Positions 41,901-51,279 of a stretch of 64,000 nucleotides of DNA are shown here, one piece after another. The position numbers were made by a program, and so were the translations under genes. The stretch covers positions 19,283 through 83,282 of the forward strand of contig CAZAZQ010000011.1 of NCBI GenBank assembly GCA_964489705.1, read 5' to 3'. The DNA is from CAZAZQ01 sp964489705 (GTDB lineage: Bacteria > Zixibacteria > MSB-5A5 > GN15 > FEB-12). The first letter of the stretch is position 1. Each line of letters opens with the position of its first letter. The notes below the pieces were generated by a model. That model was not told the DNA's origin, ran no database searches, and was given only the letters and a program-made list of their open reading frames with translations.

Positions 41901-42167
41901 CACCCTGAGGGTGTCTTATTAGGTTGCCGAGAGAAAACAGAACCCATATGAGGTTATAAAACAGTTTAGGTTGCACCCCCCCGCCTGCAGTGGCACCCTA
42001 AGGGTGTCTTATTATTGAGCTGTCGAAAGAAAGCAGAACTCACATGAGATGGTAAAACTGCTCAGGCTGCACCCCACGCCTGCGATGGCACCCCAAGAGC
42101 GTCTTATTGAGTTGCCGAGAGAAAACAGAACCCACATAAGGTTATAAGACTGCTAAGGCTGCGCCCG
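41901..42167 (+). repeat. Three tandem family 2 repeats of about 93 bases
   Basis: Units 41901-41993, 41994-42088 and 42089-42167 (shortened). Each starts with a CACCCTAAGGGTGTC-type palindrome, then GTTGCCGAGAGAAAACAGAA, CCCACATGAGGTTATAAAAC, and ends GGCTGCACCCC. They stop next to the sthA stop codon. The rest of the spacer 41780-41900 contains similar CACCCTTAGGGTG motifs and a CCCC-AAA-GGGG hairpin; no gene is seen. Confidence 0.88.
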
Positions 42168-43559
42168 TTAGGATGTTCGGGCAAAGCCGTCAAGAGCGGC
42201 AATTTTGTAAGCTTCCGAAAGGGTGGGGTAATTCAAAACCGTGTCCAAGAAATAATGCAGCGTGCCGCCGTGGGTCATCACCGCCTGTCCGATATGAATG
42301 AGTTCGGTGGCTCGTTCGCCGACGATGTGAACCCCGAAAATTCGCTTCGACTTCGGTTCGAAAATCAGCTTGAGCATACCGTCATGGTCATTGATAATTT
42401 GCCCGCGCGCCAGCTCGAAGTAGCGGGCGATGCCGACTTCGTATTCCTGCCCGGCTTTCGAAAGAGCCTGTTCGGTCTCGCCCACCATCGACACCTCGGG
42501 TATGGTATAGATTCCGAAAGGAAAAAGTGTGTTGATACAGGCGGTTTCGTCTTTTAGGAAAGCGTGAATTGCCGCCAATCTTCCTTGGTCCATCGACACA
42601 GACGCCAAGGAAGGAAAACCGATAACGTCTCCCACCGCATAGATATTGGGAACAGCCGTCCGGTAATGGGAATCGACCTTAATCAACCCGCGGTGGTCGG
42701 TTTCAATGCCCAGCTTCTCCAGGTTCAGATGCTGTGTATTGCCGCGCCGTCCGGCGACAAAAAGAAGACGATCGGAAACAATCCTTCGACCGCTTTGCGT
42801 AATCGTAACAACCTGCTCGTTCTCGACGAATATCTCTTTGTAATCGTCGCCGAGAGCAAGGTTGATACGGTACTTCCGCATGAGGTACATCAAAGCGTCG
42901 GCGATTTCATCATCCAGAAACGACAACAATCGAGAACGCCCGTCGACAATTGTCACATTGACCCCAATATGAGCGAATATACAGGCATACTCGCATCCGA
43001 TGACCCCGCCGCCGACAATAGTCAGCGACCGGGGGAGGGTATCGAGCTCGATAATCGACTCGGCGTCATAAATATACCCGGAAGAGAAATCGATATGCTC
43101 TGGATGGTGGGAATGGGTGCCGGTTGCGATGATGATAACATCTCCTTTGAGGAGAAGCTTTTCCGAAGTCGGAGTGGCTACCTCGACCGTGTGGGGATCG
43201 AGAATTTTGCCCACGCCGTGGATGACTTCGATTAGGTAGCGAGCCATGTTTTGCTGGATGACCTCGAGCTCTTGTTGCACCACCTGTTCCTTACGGTACA
43301 TGAGCTCCCGGACGGTGACGTTTTGCTTTATCCCTCCTATCAACCCGTAAGCAGAGCGCTGGCGCAACCCGGAAATGTAAAGTACCGTCTCCCGAAGAGT
43401 TTTCGACGGAATGGTGCCGGTGTGGATGCACACTCCTCCCTGCACCGATTTCCGTTCGACAATAGCGGTGGTTTTTCGCATCTTGGCGGCTTCGATGGCG
43501 GCTTTCTCGCCCGCCGGACCGGAGCCGATAACGACTAAATCGAAATGTTGCTCATTCAC
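42168..43559 (-). CDS. sthA: Soluble pyridine nucleotide transhydrogenase
   Basis: 463 residues, FAD-dependent pyridine nucleotide-disulfide oxidoreductase fold. The N-terminal GSGPAGEKAA FAD loop is followed by GGVCIHTGTIPSKTLRE. There the second redox Cys of the lipoamide dehydrogenase family is Thr, as in SthA. The NAD(P) loop is VGGGVIGCEYA, and the C-terminal dimer domain is complete. It moves hydride between NADPH and NAD+. AGGAG lies 3 bases before the ATG. It shares the window with a NAD(P)H diaphorase operon, so nicotinamide balance is well represented. Confidence 0.93.
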   Translation of the reverse strand: MNEQHFDLVVIGSGPAGEKAAIEAAKMRKTTAIVERKSVQGGVCIHTGTIPSKTLRETVLYISGLRQRSAYGLIGGIKQNVTVRELMYRKEQVVQQELEVIQQNMARYLIEVIHGVGKILDPHTVEVATPTSEKLLLKGDVIIIATGTHSHHPEHIDFSSGYIYDAESIIELDTLPRSLTIVGGGVIGCEYACIFAHIGVNVTIVDGRSRLLSFLDDEIADALMYLMRKYRINLALGDDYKEIFVENEQVVTITQSGRRIVSDRLLFVAGRRGNTQHLNLEKLGIETDHRGLIKVDSHYRTAVPNIYAVGDVIGFPSLASVSMDQGRLAAIHAFLKDETACINTLFPFGIYTIPEVSMVGETEQALSKAGQEYEVGIARYFELARGQIINDHDGMLKLIFEPKSKRIFGVHIVGERATELIHIGQAVMTHGGTLHYFLDTVLNYPTLSEAYKIAALDGFARTS

Positions 43560-43689
43560 TCCTGACCTTGCTCCCTTGGGATTGGTTTTCTCCGCGGAAA
43601 ATATACGCTCCGGTGTAATAATTCAATATTTATCTTTATAGTCGATAAACGAAGTTTTGGAGTTAACCGTTGCTTTCTCACCCCAAGTC

Positions 43690-43915
43690 GCCCCCGGTTT
43701 TGACGTAAGGAGGTAATAGAACGCTCCCACAGAACGCGAGCTCGCATGACAACGCCGTTGGGCTGTGCTTGTCAGCCAGCGGTAAAACCTTGGCTTACCG
43801 TCAGCACTCTAAAGGTACTTTGCACCCAACGTACCCCGAGGCGGGAGGTCCCGTTCCTCCCACCGCACTACGCCGGACTCGTTCCACTAACGGCTTACCG
43901 AGTAATGCTTTACGA
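43690..43915 (+). ncRNA. Possible structured RNA or leader upstream of the diguanylate cyclase
   Basis: 446 bases lie between sthA and the diguanylate cyclase gene. They begin with a strong AAGGAGGT (about 43707-43714) that has no start codon behind it. Pairings seen: GTTGGG (43757-43762) with CCCAAC (43825-43830); inside it CGGTAA (43780-43785) with TTACCG (43795-43800); then GGGAGG (43843-43848) with CCTCCC (43856-43861). GGCTTACCG occurs twice (43792-43800, 43892-43900). I could not match 6S, SRP, RNase P, tmRNA or a known riboswitch. Structured RNA is an inference. Confidence 0.3.
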
Positions 43916-44005
43916 TTTTTTTGCGGAGATACGGGGATATTGCTCTTCCAACCGTAAATAACCCAAAAAGATAGCCGATATACGAAGAAAACGACAAAAC
44001 CATAA

Positions 44006-45565
44006 ATGAAACTGTTTTTAGATAGAAATAAGACGCTCTTACCGCGAGTCGACAGCATTTATCTCCTTGCCAGAATTATGATTCTGTCGAGCGTGGTGTG
44101 GTACGCCTTTTTCGGAAAGTATTCCTCTGAAGACAAATTCCTTTTCTACGTCATTACGGCAACGTTTGCGCTTCATTGTGCCGTCTTCTTCTTTGCCATG
44201 CGGGGGAAATTCGACATCAAGCTGGCATACCTTTCCGCTATTATTTACGACATCATTCTCATTCCGACGTTAGTCCGATATTCCGGTTCGGTTGATTCGT
44301 CGTTCTTTCTTCTGTTTTTCCTCACCGTGGCGGTTTCGGCATACGTGCTGCGCTTCTGGGCGGCACTCACCGCCACCGCTCTCGTCATTTTCACCTACTT
44401 GGCGGCTATCATCCACGATTTGACATTGGAGAACTTGTTTGATGTCTCCATGCGGGTCGGTTTTCTTCTTATCTTCTACTTGGCGCTTTCGTATGCCTCG
44501 GATTACCTCCGCCGCTCCGAAAAGCGCATCCTCCGCCTGTTCGACACCCTCAACCGCCGCACCTCGGAACTGGAAAAATCCCACGCCCAGCTTGAAATGA
44601 TTTACGAAAACTCCCGTATCCCCATCTCCATCCTCGACACCGACGGCGTGGTCAGAGAGGTTATGCGCATCCTCAGTCGCATTTTGCAATACCCGTACGC
44701 CGCTATGATACTTCAAGACAGGCGGGGGAACTTGTTCTATCGTGCCCGTATCCAAGGCGGACGGATAAATTTCCATCCCAAGGTCATTGAGCCGGGAAAG
44801 ATGGAGCTGGCACGGAAAGTCTGTGAGCTGGAAGAAGCCATCCGGATAAAAGACATCTCGGGACGGGATGATTACGAGCCGCTCGGGCCGAACGTCCGCT
44901 CGGTCATGTTGGTGCCGATGACCTCCCACGGACAAGCCACCGGCGTCCTGACGGCGGAGTCCGACGGTGCCGACCAATTCACGGAGCGAGATATCCAAAT
45001 GCTGTCGATTGTCGCCCGTTCGGCGGCTCTGGCGCTGGAAAACGCCGAACTGCACAAGCGTACCGAAGAGCTGACTATCATCGACGAGCTGACTGAAACG
45101 TATAACTATCGGTACTTCATTCAGAAGCTCCAAGAGGAAAAGCGGCGTGCCGCCCGGTACGATTTGCCGCTCTCTCTCATCATGGTGGATATCGACCACT
45201 TCAAGAAGCTCAACGATACCTACGGGCACGAGATCGGCAACGTGGTTCTGAAAGAGCTGTCGCGGATTATCAAAAGCTGTATTCGCGATGTTGATATTTT
45301 CGCCCGTTACGGCGGAGAAGAGTTCGCCGTCATCCTGCCTCAGACCCCGCAACGGGAGGCAGCCGTTATCGGCGAACGGATCCGCGAACGGGTGGAGCAA
45401 ACCGATATCGATATCGGCAATGGGGAAACTTTACGCATTACGGTATCGGTCGGGGTGAGTTCCTTCCCGGAAAACGGAAAATCCCAGGAAGAGCTCGTCT
45501 CGGTCACCGACCAAGCCCTCTACCGGGCGAAAGGGGAAGGGAGGAATTTGGTTCGTGTCATTTAA
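44006..45565 (+). CDS. Membrane-bound GAF-GGDEF diguanylate cyclase
   Basis: 519 residues. Six membrane helices (about 20-170) are followed by a short coiled linker, a GAF-like domain (about 190-350) and a GGDEF domain. The active site is intact (RYGGEEFAVILP). An RxxD inhibitory site (RDVD) sits five residues before it, so c-di-GMP feedback is likely. It makes cyclic di-GMP from two GTP. It lies upstream of nagZ, anmK and spoIID-like genes on the same strand. No clear ribosome binding site is seen; a structured leader may exist. Confidence 0.93.
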   Translation: MKLFLDRNKTLLPRVDSIYLLARIMILSSVVWYAFFGKYSSEDKFLFYVITATFALHCAVFFFAMRGKFDIKLAYLSAIIYDIILIPTLVRYSGSVDSSFFLLFFLTVAVSAYVLRFWAALTATALVIFTYLAAIIHDLTLENLFDVSMRVGFLLIFYLALSYASDYLRRSEKRILRLFDTLNRRTSELEKSHAQLEMIYENSRIPISILDTDGVVREVMRILSRILQYPYAAMILQDRRGNLFYRARIQGGRINFHPKVIEPGKMELARKVCELEEAIRIKDISGRDDYEPLGPNVRSVMLVPMTSHGQATGVLTAESDGADQFTERDIQMLSIVARSAALALENAELHKRTEELTIIDELTETYNYRYFIQKLQEEKRRAARYDLPLSLIMVDIDHFKKLNDTYGHEIGNVVLKELSRIIKSCIRDVDIFARYGGEEFAVILPQTPQREAAVIGERIRERVEQTDIDIGNGETLRITVSVGVSSFPENGKSQEELVSVTDQALYRAKGEGRNLVRVI

Positions 45566-45695
45566 CTTGCGTTACCATAGCAGTTACCGTTTTATTCCGG
45601 TTGAGGGTACGGTCGTACCGAATGCCGGGGCTGTCGTCGGGAGAGTTCCCGAAGTGAGACGGCAAAACAGTCAGATTACGAGGCTGAGTTGAAGT

Positions 45696-46697
45696 ATGGA
45701 AGAGTTCGAAACAAATATCGGGCAGTTGTTCATCATCGGGCTCGCCGAGGAACAGCCGTCGGAAACGTTTCTCTCGTTTCTGGAGGAAAAGAACATCGGC
45801 GGGGTCCTTCTCTTTGAGGAAAGCTGCCGGACTCACGAGCAAGCGGCGGAAAATATCCGGCTGATAAAAAGCCGGTACCGCGAGACGCCGCCGTTCATCG
45901 CCATCGACCAAGAAGGGGGACGAGTCTGCCGGTTGAAAAAAGCCCCTGCCGAATATCGCGCCGCCTCGGATTACGGTCGTCATGACGAGTTGGAGAAGTT
46001 CGTCGAGGATTACACCCGCTCGGCGGTCTTTATGGAATCCATCGGCATCAACCTCAACTTTGCGCCGGTATGCGATCTCTGGATTAACCCCAAGAATTCT
46101 TGTCTGGAAGAACGCTGCTTCGGCTCTACCCCGGAGGTGGTCAGCCCGTATATCGAGCAAGCGGTGCAGGTAGCCAGAAAAGCCGGGCTGCTCAGTTGTC
46201 TCAAACATTTCCCGGGGTTGGGTGCCGCCGGCGACGATCCTCATAAGCTCACCGCCACCGCCGACTATGACGAGCAAGTCTGGACCCAGCGGGAAATGCT
46301 GCCCTTTGCTGCCGGAATCGAAGCCGGTGCCGAAATGGTCATGACCACCCATATCTCGCTGCCTCGCCTGGACAACGAAAACCTCACCACCGCCTCTTCA
46401 AAGATTGTTTTCTCCTTGCTGAAGGAGCGACTCGATTTCAACGGTCTGGTCATCACCGACGATTTGCTCATGGAAGGTATCGCCTCGCTGGGAAGTGTCG
46501 GCGAACGGGCGGTGAAAGCGTTCATTGCGGGACATGACATCCTGCTGTTCGGAAGGGATTTCGATGCCGTCCAAGAGGCGTACGAATTTTTCGCCGCCGC
46601 CGCAAACAACGGAGAAATTCCCGCCGAACGTCTCAAGCATTCGCTCGAGCATATCTACGGCATGAAAATTAAACTGGACTGCTCCATCCTGCGTTGA
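45696..46697 (+). CDS. nagZ: GH3 beta-N-acetylhexosaminidase (NagZ type)
   Basis: 333 residues, single GH3 N-terminal barrel, as in NagZ. IDQEGGRVCRL substrate loop, KHFPGLGAAGDDPH (the catalytic His of the flexible loop; the usual form is KHFPGHGxxxxDSH) and the nucleophile Asp in VITDDLLMEGI. It has no signal peptide, so it would cleave GlcNAc-anhydroMurNAc peptides in the cytoplasm during wall recycling. The anmK gene starts 12 bases after its stop, giving consecutive recycling steps. Confidence 0.9.
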   Translation: MEEFETNIGQLFIIGLAEEQPSETFLSFLEEKNIGGVLLFEESCRTHEQAAENIRLIKSRYRETPPFIAIDQEGGRVCRLKKAPAEYRAASDYGRHDELEKFVEDYTRSAVFMESIGINLNFAPVCDLWINPKNSCLEERCFGSTPEVVSPYIEQAVQVARKAGLLSCLKHFPGLGAAGDDPHKLTATADYDEQVWTQREMLPFAAGIEAGAEMVMTTHISLPRLDNENLTTASSKIVFSLLKERLDFNGLVITDDLLMEGIASLGSVGERAVKAFIAGHDILLFGRDFDAVQEAYEFFAAAANNGEIPAERLKHSLEHIYGMKIKLDCSILR

Positions 46698-46709
46698 TTG
46701 TTTTATGAA

Positions 46710-47909
46710 ATGCTCTGCCGCCTTCAAAAGAGAACGTCGCTTACCCTTTTGGGATTGAACTCCGGCACCTCCGCCGACGGCGTCGATCTGGCGGTGCTTC
46801 GCATCAGCCGTTCTTCTCACTCCGTTTCCGTTCGCTATCTTGACGGCACCACCAAACCCTATCCGGAAAAATTACGAGAAACAATTCTTGCCCTGGCGGA
46901 AGCGCAACAGGTCTCGCTCGAGGAAGTGATTTATTTGGACAATGCGTTAGGGCAATTTTACGGGAAATCGGCCCAGGCATACGTGAAGAAACTTGCCGCC
47001 CGCCGCATCTCGGTACACGCTATCGCCTCCCACGGGCAGACTGTCCGCCACCTGCCTCGGAAAGTCAAGTTCGGTTCGTGTACCGTCAACGGCAGCCTCC
47101 AACTCGGTTCGCTCGACAGTATTGCCGCTCTCACGGGAAAGGTAACGGTGGGCGACTTTCGGCAGGCGGATATCGCTCTCGGTCGCGAAGGCGCCCCCAT
47201 CACCACCGGCGCTATGCGGCGACTGTTTGCCGACAGTGACCACTCCCGATTGATTGTCAATCTCGGCGGGATGGCGAATTATTTCTATCTGCCGAAACAA
47301 AAGAACCTCCCGCCGCGCGCCGCCGACTGCGGACCCGGTAACGCCCTGAGTGATATTCTCTCTCAAAAATTGTTCGGCGAAAAATATGACCACGGCGGCA
47401 GGCGAGCTTCTCAGGGAACTATCTCCAAGCGACTGCTGACTCTCTTGCTGGCAAACCCGTTCTTTTCCCAACGCCGAATCTCCACCGGTAGGGAAGATTT
47501 CGGAGAAAGCCTGATTGACAAAGCTCTCACCTTGGGAAGGGAGCTTCATCTTTTGCCGGAAGACTACCTTGCCACCGCGGGTGAACTGACGGCACTCGCC
47601 ATCGCCCGCAGCATCACCCCGCTGCGAAAGAAGGATGCCGCCCTTACGAAATTATATTTGACCGGCGGAGGAAGAAAGAACAATTTCATAGTACGAAGGT
47701 TGAACCACTGGCTTCCGGATATGGAGATTCGTATGGTCGATGAGTTGGGCATTCCCGGTGACTACGTGGAAGCGGCGGCTTTCGCCGTGCTGGGAGAAGC
47801 CTGCCTGCGCTCCGAAGCGCTGATGGGCATGGTCGGGAGCACCCGAAAGACAACCGCTTATCCCGTCCTGGGAAGAATCGTCCAACCGCCGAGGAAAAGG
47901 GGAAGATGA
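46710..47909 (+). CDS. anmK: Anhydro-N-acetylmuramic acid kinase
   Basis: 399 residues from the ATG at 46710; a TTG directly after the nagZ stop would add four. An ASKHA-fold kinase with GLNSGTSADGVDLA at the N-terminus (family form GLMSGTSxDGxD), ASHGQTVRH, NLGGMANYFYL and DCGPGNALSD. It hydrolyses the anhydro bond and phosphorylates anhMurNAc to MurNAc-6-P, the step following NagZ. The next gene overlaps as ATGA. Confidence 0.93.
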   Translation: MLCRLQKRTSLTLLGLNSGTSADGVDLAVLRISRSSHSVSVRYLDGTTKPYPEKLRETILALAEAQQVSLEEVIYLDNALGQFYGKSAQAYVKKLAARRISVHAIASHGQTVRHLPRKVKFGSCTVNGSLQLGSLDSIAALTGKVTVGDFRQADIALGREGAPITTGAMRRLFADSDHSRLIVNLGGMANYFYLPKQKNLPPRAADCGPGNALSDILSQKLFGEKYDHGGRRASQGTISKRLLTLLLANPFFSQRRISTGREDFGESLIDKALTLGRELHLLPEDYLATAGELTALAIARSITPLRKKDAALTKLYLTGGGRKNNFIVRRLNHWLPDMEIRMVDELGIPGDYVEAAAFAVLGEACLRSEALMGMVGSTRKTTAYPVLGRIVQPPRKRGR

Positions 47910-49195
47910 AACAAACGAAAAAGCATCTGAGCACCATGAAACGAACCACCCGTCTGATTGCCCGCATCGGCACGGCGATCTGCCTGATGGCGCTGGTGTG
48001 GAGCTGCGCCACCGTCCCGGGCTTGCGGGAAGAAAAGCCGGATTCCTACATTCGGATTCCCTTCGTCCGGGTGCTTTTGGAAGACAACGTCGATAACGCT
48101 GTTTTCTCCACCCGGCAATCGTTCGCGGTGGAGTGTCTGGCGCAAGGAGAGCAGACCGTCTACTACTCCTCCCGTCCGGTAAAAGTGAAAAACGAAAACT
48201 TCAAGCTCACGGTTGAAAACGAATCCGGAACCACCATTCAGAAATTTGTCGACGAGGTCAATATCATCCCGCGCGGCTCCGACAACCGGATTCGATTCGG
48301 CAACAAACGATACCGCGGCATTATCAAAATTCTCCCGTCCGGATTGAATATCCGCTTGATAAACATTGTGTATATGGAAGATTACTTACGCGGGGTGGTT
48401 CCTCCCGAAATCGGCAAGCGCACCGAAGAAGAAATCGAAGCGGTCAAAGCCCAAGCCGTCGCCGCCCGCACCTATGCCATGGCGCACCTCAAGCAATACC
48501 CCGGTGAGCCGTACGACATGAAGTCAAGCATTATCGACCAAATTTACGAAGGGGTCAATGTGGAGAACCCGCTGGTCAACCGGGCGATTGACGAAACGGC
48601 AGGGCATGTGATTATGTACCATGACCAGCTCATCCAAGCGTACTACCACTCCACTTGCGGCGGCATGACCGACAACATCTCTCAGGTATGGGACCGAAAA
48701 GAAATTCCCTACCTGAAAGCGGTCAAAGACGGTGATGCCTGCTCCTGGTCGAAGTATTTCCGGTGGAAAGAACACTTCACGGAAAAGCAACTGCGCGGCA
48801 GAATCGAGCAGTACCTTGCCAGTGACCGAGGGCGGGATTTGCGCATCGGACCCATTCGGGATATCACCATCGCTTCCCGCACTCCCGGCGGACGGGTTTC
48901 CAAGCTGCTGGTGCGGACGGAGGTCGACGTGTTCAAATTCAAGAAAGACCGCATCCGCTGGGTCATCGGCAGGACCTCCAACCCGGATTTAATCTTGCCC
49001 TCCGACCGGTTTGATGTTATTATCGACCGCGACAACGTCGGCAACATTACGGACATCACCTTCAAAGGGAGCGGTTACGGTCACGGCGTCGGGATGTGCC
49101 AGTGCGGTGCCATCGGGTTGGCGAGAAAAGGGTGGAACTTTGAGAGAATTCTCAAACTCTATTACACCGGTGTTGATGTCAGGAAACTGTATTGA
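47906..49195 (+). CDS. SpoIID/LytB domain lipoprotein
   Basis: 429 residues. The signal peptide ends in LVWSC (Cys near residue 34), a possible lipobox with an unusual Trp at -3/-2. The SpoIID domain has EDYLRGVVPPEIG, AVKAQAVAARTYA, YYHSTCGGMT and YGHGVGMCQCGA, all family hallmarks. In Bacillus SpoIID cuts glycan strands; in Gram-negatives related proteins are envelope lytic transglycosylases or amidase enhancers. Overlap with anmK implies co-expression with recycling enzymes. Confidence 0.9.
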   Translation: MKQTKKHLSTMKRTTRLIARIGTAICLMALVWSCATVPGLREEKPDSYIRIPFVRVLLEDNVDNAVFSTRQSFAVECLAQGEQTVYYSSRPVKVKNENFKLTVENESGTTIQKFVDEVNIIPRGSDNRIRFGNKRYRGIIKILPSGLNIRLINIVYMEDYLRGVVPPEIGKRTEEEIEAVKAQAVAARTYAMAHLKQYPGEPYDMKSSIIDQIYEGVNVENPLVNRAIDETAGHVIMYHDQLIQAYYHSTCGGMTDNISQVWDRKEIPYLKAVKDGDACSWSKYFRWKEHFTEKQLRGRIEQYLASDRGRDLRIGPIRDITIASRTPGGRVSKLLVRTEVDVFKFKKDRIRWVIGRTSNPDLILPSDRFDVIIDRDNVGNITDITFKGSGYGHGVGMCQCGAIGLARKGWNFERILKLYYTGVDVRKLY

Positions 49196-49224
49196 CGCCA
49201 GGGGTCGGATAACGTAGAGAAAAG

Positions 49225-50685
49225 ATGTCTTGGAAAACAGCGACATATATCTTCTGTTTGCTTCTTGCCCTCTCGTCGGCGGGACAGGGTCATGACTATA
49301 CGTACGACATCGGTATTCACCTCGGGCGAGCCTCTTTGATGGGCGGGACGGCGGAGGCGGCTAAGTTTCCTCTGCAATCGTTTTATCAGGGTTCGTTTTC
49401 GTACCGTTTCGCCTCCCGCTGGACGCTTGACTTTTCTTATGCCTCTTTCTCGCTGTATAATGACTCAACCGCCGCCAAGAGCCTGACTTTTTCCCGGAAC
49501 GCCGACCACGCCATCATGGTCTGGAAAGCCACCCGTTTGGGAATACGCGCCCAGCGCTATCTCTTTTCGCCGGAGCGGCGGACAAACCTGCTGTTCGGGT
49601 GCGGCGGCGGGCTGATGTTGTGGAAGTACAACGATGCCGCTGCCGATACCACCTTGAAAACCACCGGTGCCAGAAACGAGACGACCGACTTTGCCGCCTC
49701 GGAGATTTTCCTATCGGTCGCTTCCCGTTTTGAGTTCCCTCTGCGGGGACGCCTTTTCTGCCGATGGGAGATGGAGCTCGACTACCTCACCACGGCGGGA
49801 GCGGAATTCCAAACCGGGGTCAATTCTTCCCGCAAACGCTGGCTGGCGACGTTCGGCGTGGGTATCACCTTCGCCTTCGGAAAGAATGACCGTCGCCGGG
49901 AGTGGCGTCTCTCTTCCCGCCGACTTTCCGAAACTTCCCCCGACACGGCTTTCCCTTCCTCGGCTCGGGATTCCGACGGCGACGGAGTGCCGGACAAGCT
50001 CGACCGCTGCCCCCAAACGCCAGGCGGCATTCGGGTGGACAGCCGGGGTTGTGCCGTGGATTCGGATGCCGACGGCGTGGATGACAGCAGGGACGACTGC
50101 CCCGACACCGATCCCCGCGCCCGTCAGAAAGTCGACATCTTCGGCTGCCCGGTCGATTCCGATTTCGACGGCGTTCCCGATTACCTTGACGCTTGCCCGT
50201 TCAACCCGATCGGCGCTTTGGTGGACTCAAGCGGTTGTCCTTATGACGGCGACAAAGACGGCGTCCCCGACGGACTGGATGACTGCCCCAACACCCTGTA
50301 CGGCGCCGAGGTCGACAAGTACGGCTGCATCGACCTGTCAATTTTCTCCAAGCCGTTGATACTCAACATCGATTACGCTCCCGGCTCGTTCGATGTCGAC
50401 CCGAAGACGCTGAAAAAATTGAAAAAATTGGCGCAAATTCTCAACTTTGTTCCCGACATAAAGTTAGAAATAAACGGGTATACCGATAACATCGGAAAAG
50501 CCCGGGCGAACAAACTTCTCTCGGAAAAGCGAGCCCGGCGCATCCGGGATTACCTGGTTACCTTCGACGTGGCTCCCGAACGGATTAAAGTGTTCGGTCG
50601 GGGTGAGACCAACTTTATCGCCCCCAATGACACCGCCGAAGGGAGAGCCAAGAACAGACGAGTGGAAATTATCTTTTTCCGATAG
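49225..50685 (+). CDS. OmpA-family protein with beta-barrel and thrombospondin type-3 repeats
   Basis: 486 residues: signal peptide (1-21), a beta-barrel-like region to about 215, four or five TSP type-3 repeats at about 245-365 (DSDGDGVPDKLDRCPQTPGG, DGDKDGVPDGLDDC) that bind calcium, and a C-terminal OmpA peptidoglycan-binding domain (NGYTDNIGKARANKLLSEKR, NRRVEI). It anchors the outer membrane to the cell wall. It follows the SpoIID-like gene by 29 bases and precedes the 2H gene by 12. Confidence 0.93.
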   Translation: MSWKTATYIFCLLLALSSAGQGHDYTYDIGIHLGRASLMGGTAEAAKFPLQSFYQGSFSYRFASRWTLDFSYASFSLYNDSTAAKSLTFSRNADHAIMVWKATRLGIRAQRYLFSPERRTNLLFGCGGGLMLWKYNDAAADTTLKTTGARNETTDFAASEIFLSVASRFEFPLRGRLFCRWEMELDYLTTAGAEFQTGVNSSRKRWLATFGVGITFAFGKNDRRREWRLSSRRLSETSPDTAFPSSARDSDGDGVPDKLDRCPQTPGGIRVDSRGCAVDSDADGVDDSRDDCPDTDPRARQKVDIFGCPVDSDFDGVPDYLDACPFNPIGALVDSSGCPYDGDKDGVPDGLDDCPNTLYGAEVDKYGCIDLSIFSKPLILNIDYAPGSFDVDPKTLKKLKKLAQILNFVPDIKLEINGYTDNIGKARANKLLSEKRARRIRDYLVTFDVAPERIKVFGRGETNFIAPNDTAEGRAKNRRVEIIFFR

Positions 50686-50697
50686 CAGGAGAATACC

Positions 50698-51279
50698 GTG
50701 GCACCCTTTTACAATTACTCTCTTCACAATCTTGAGGAACGTCGACAAAATCGATACGCGGTGGTCATTTTCCTTCCCCAGCATCTTGATGAGATTATTG
50801 CCCCGCTGCGGGAGCGGTTCGACCCGATTTACAACCTGGTTGCCTCGCACATCACCCTGGTCTTCCCATTCGAGACCTCCAAGACCCTGGATGAAATCGC
50901 CGCCGTCATCAAGCTCGAAACCGCCAAGCAAAAGGAAATCCTCATCGAAATGGAATCTATCGGCGACTACTATCCCAAGTATCCGGTTATCTATTGGCGT
51001 ACCAAGCCGAACGATGAGCTCAGCACCTTGTACTACCGCCTCCATTCGAGCTTGGGGATACCTATCCCCTACAAGCACTACGAACCGCATGTGACCATCG
51101 CCCGCGAGATTTCCCACCATCGAGTCATGTTCGTCAAAGACACAATCGTTTCTTATCTGCCGACGGAAAAGTTTTATGCTCAAAAAATTGATCTCATCAC
51201 CCCGATGATAAACAACAAGTGGGTGTCGGTCAGGACCTTTACCCTCTCGAGCCTCGATCGTTCCCCGTTTGACGACTAA
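50698..51279 (+). CDS. 2H phosphoesterase (2'-5' RNA ligase-like)
   Basis: 193 residues, GTG start with AGGAG 6 bases upstream. Two HxT motifs define the 2H superfamily: SHITLVFPF (near 60) and PHVTIA (near 130). Members act as 2',5'-cyclic phosphodiesterases or RNA ligases. Last gene of the envelope cluster; its connection to it is not obvious. Confidence 0.88.
   Translation: MAPFYNYSLHNLEERRQNRYAVVIFLPQHLDEIIAPLRERFDPIYNLVASHITLVFPFETSKTLDEIAAVIKLETAKQKEILIEMESIGDYYPKYPVIYWRTKPNDELSTLYYRLHSSLGIPIPYKHYEPHVTIAREISHHRVMFVKDTIVSYLPTEKFYAQKIDLITPMINNKWVSVRTFTLSSLDRSPFDD

Noticed and set aside
41901..42167. CRISPR-like array
   Set aside because: The units are about 93 bases, repeat over their whole length with no unique spacers, and no cas genes are present.
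43681..43705. tmRNA 5' end on the minus strand (GGGGGCGAC)
   Set aside because: The characteristic bases after it, the tag reading frame and the tRNA-like 3' end are missing.
44270..45400. 376-codon open frame on the minus strand
   Set aside because: Antisense to the diguanylate cyclase gene, no homology and no start signal.
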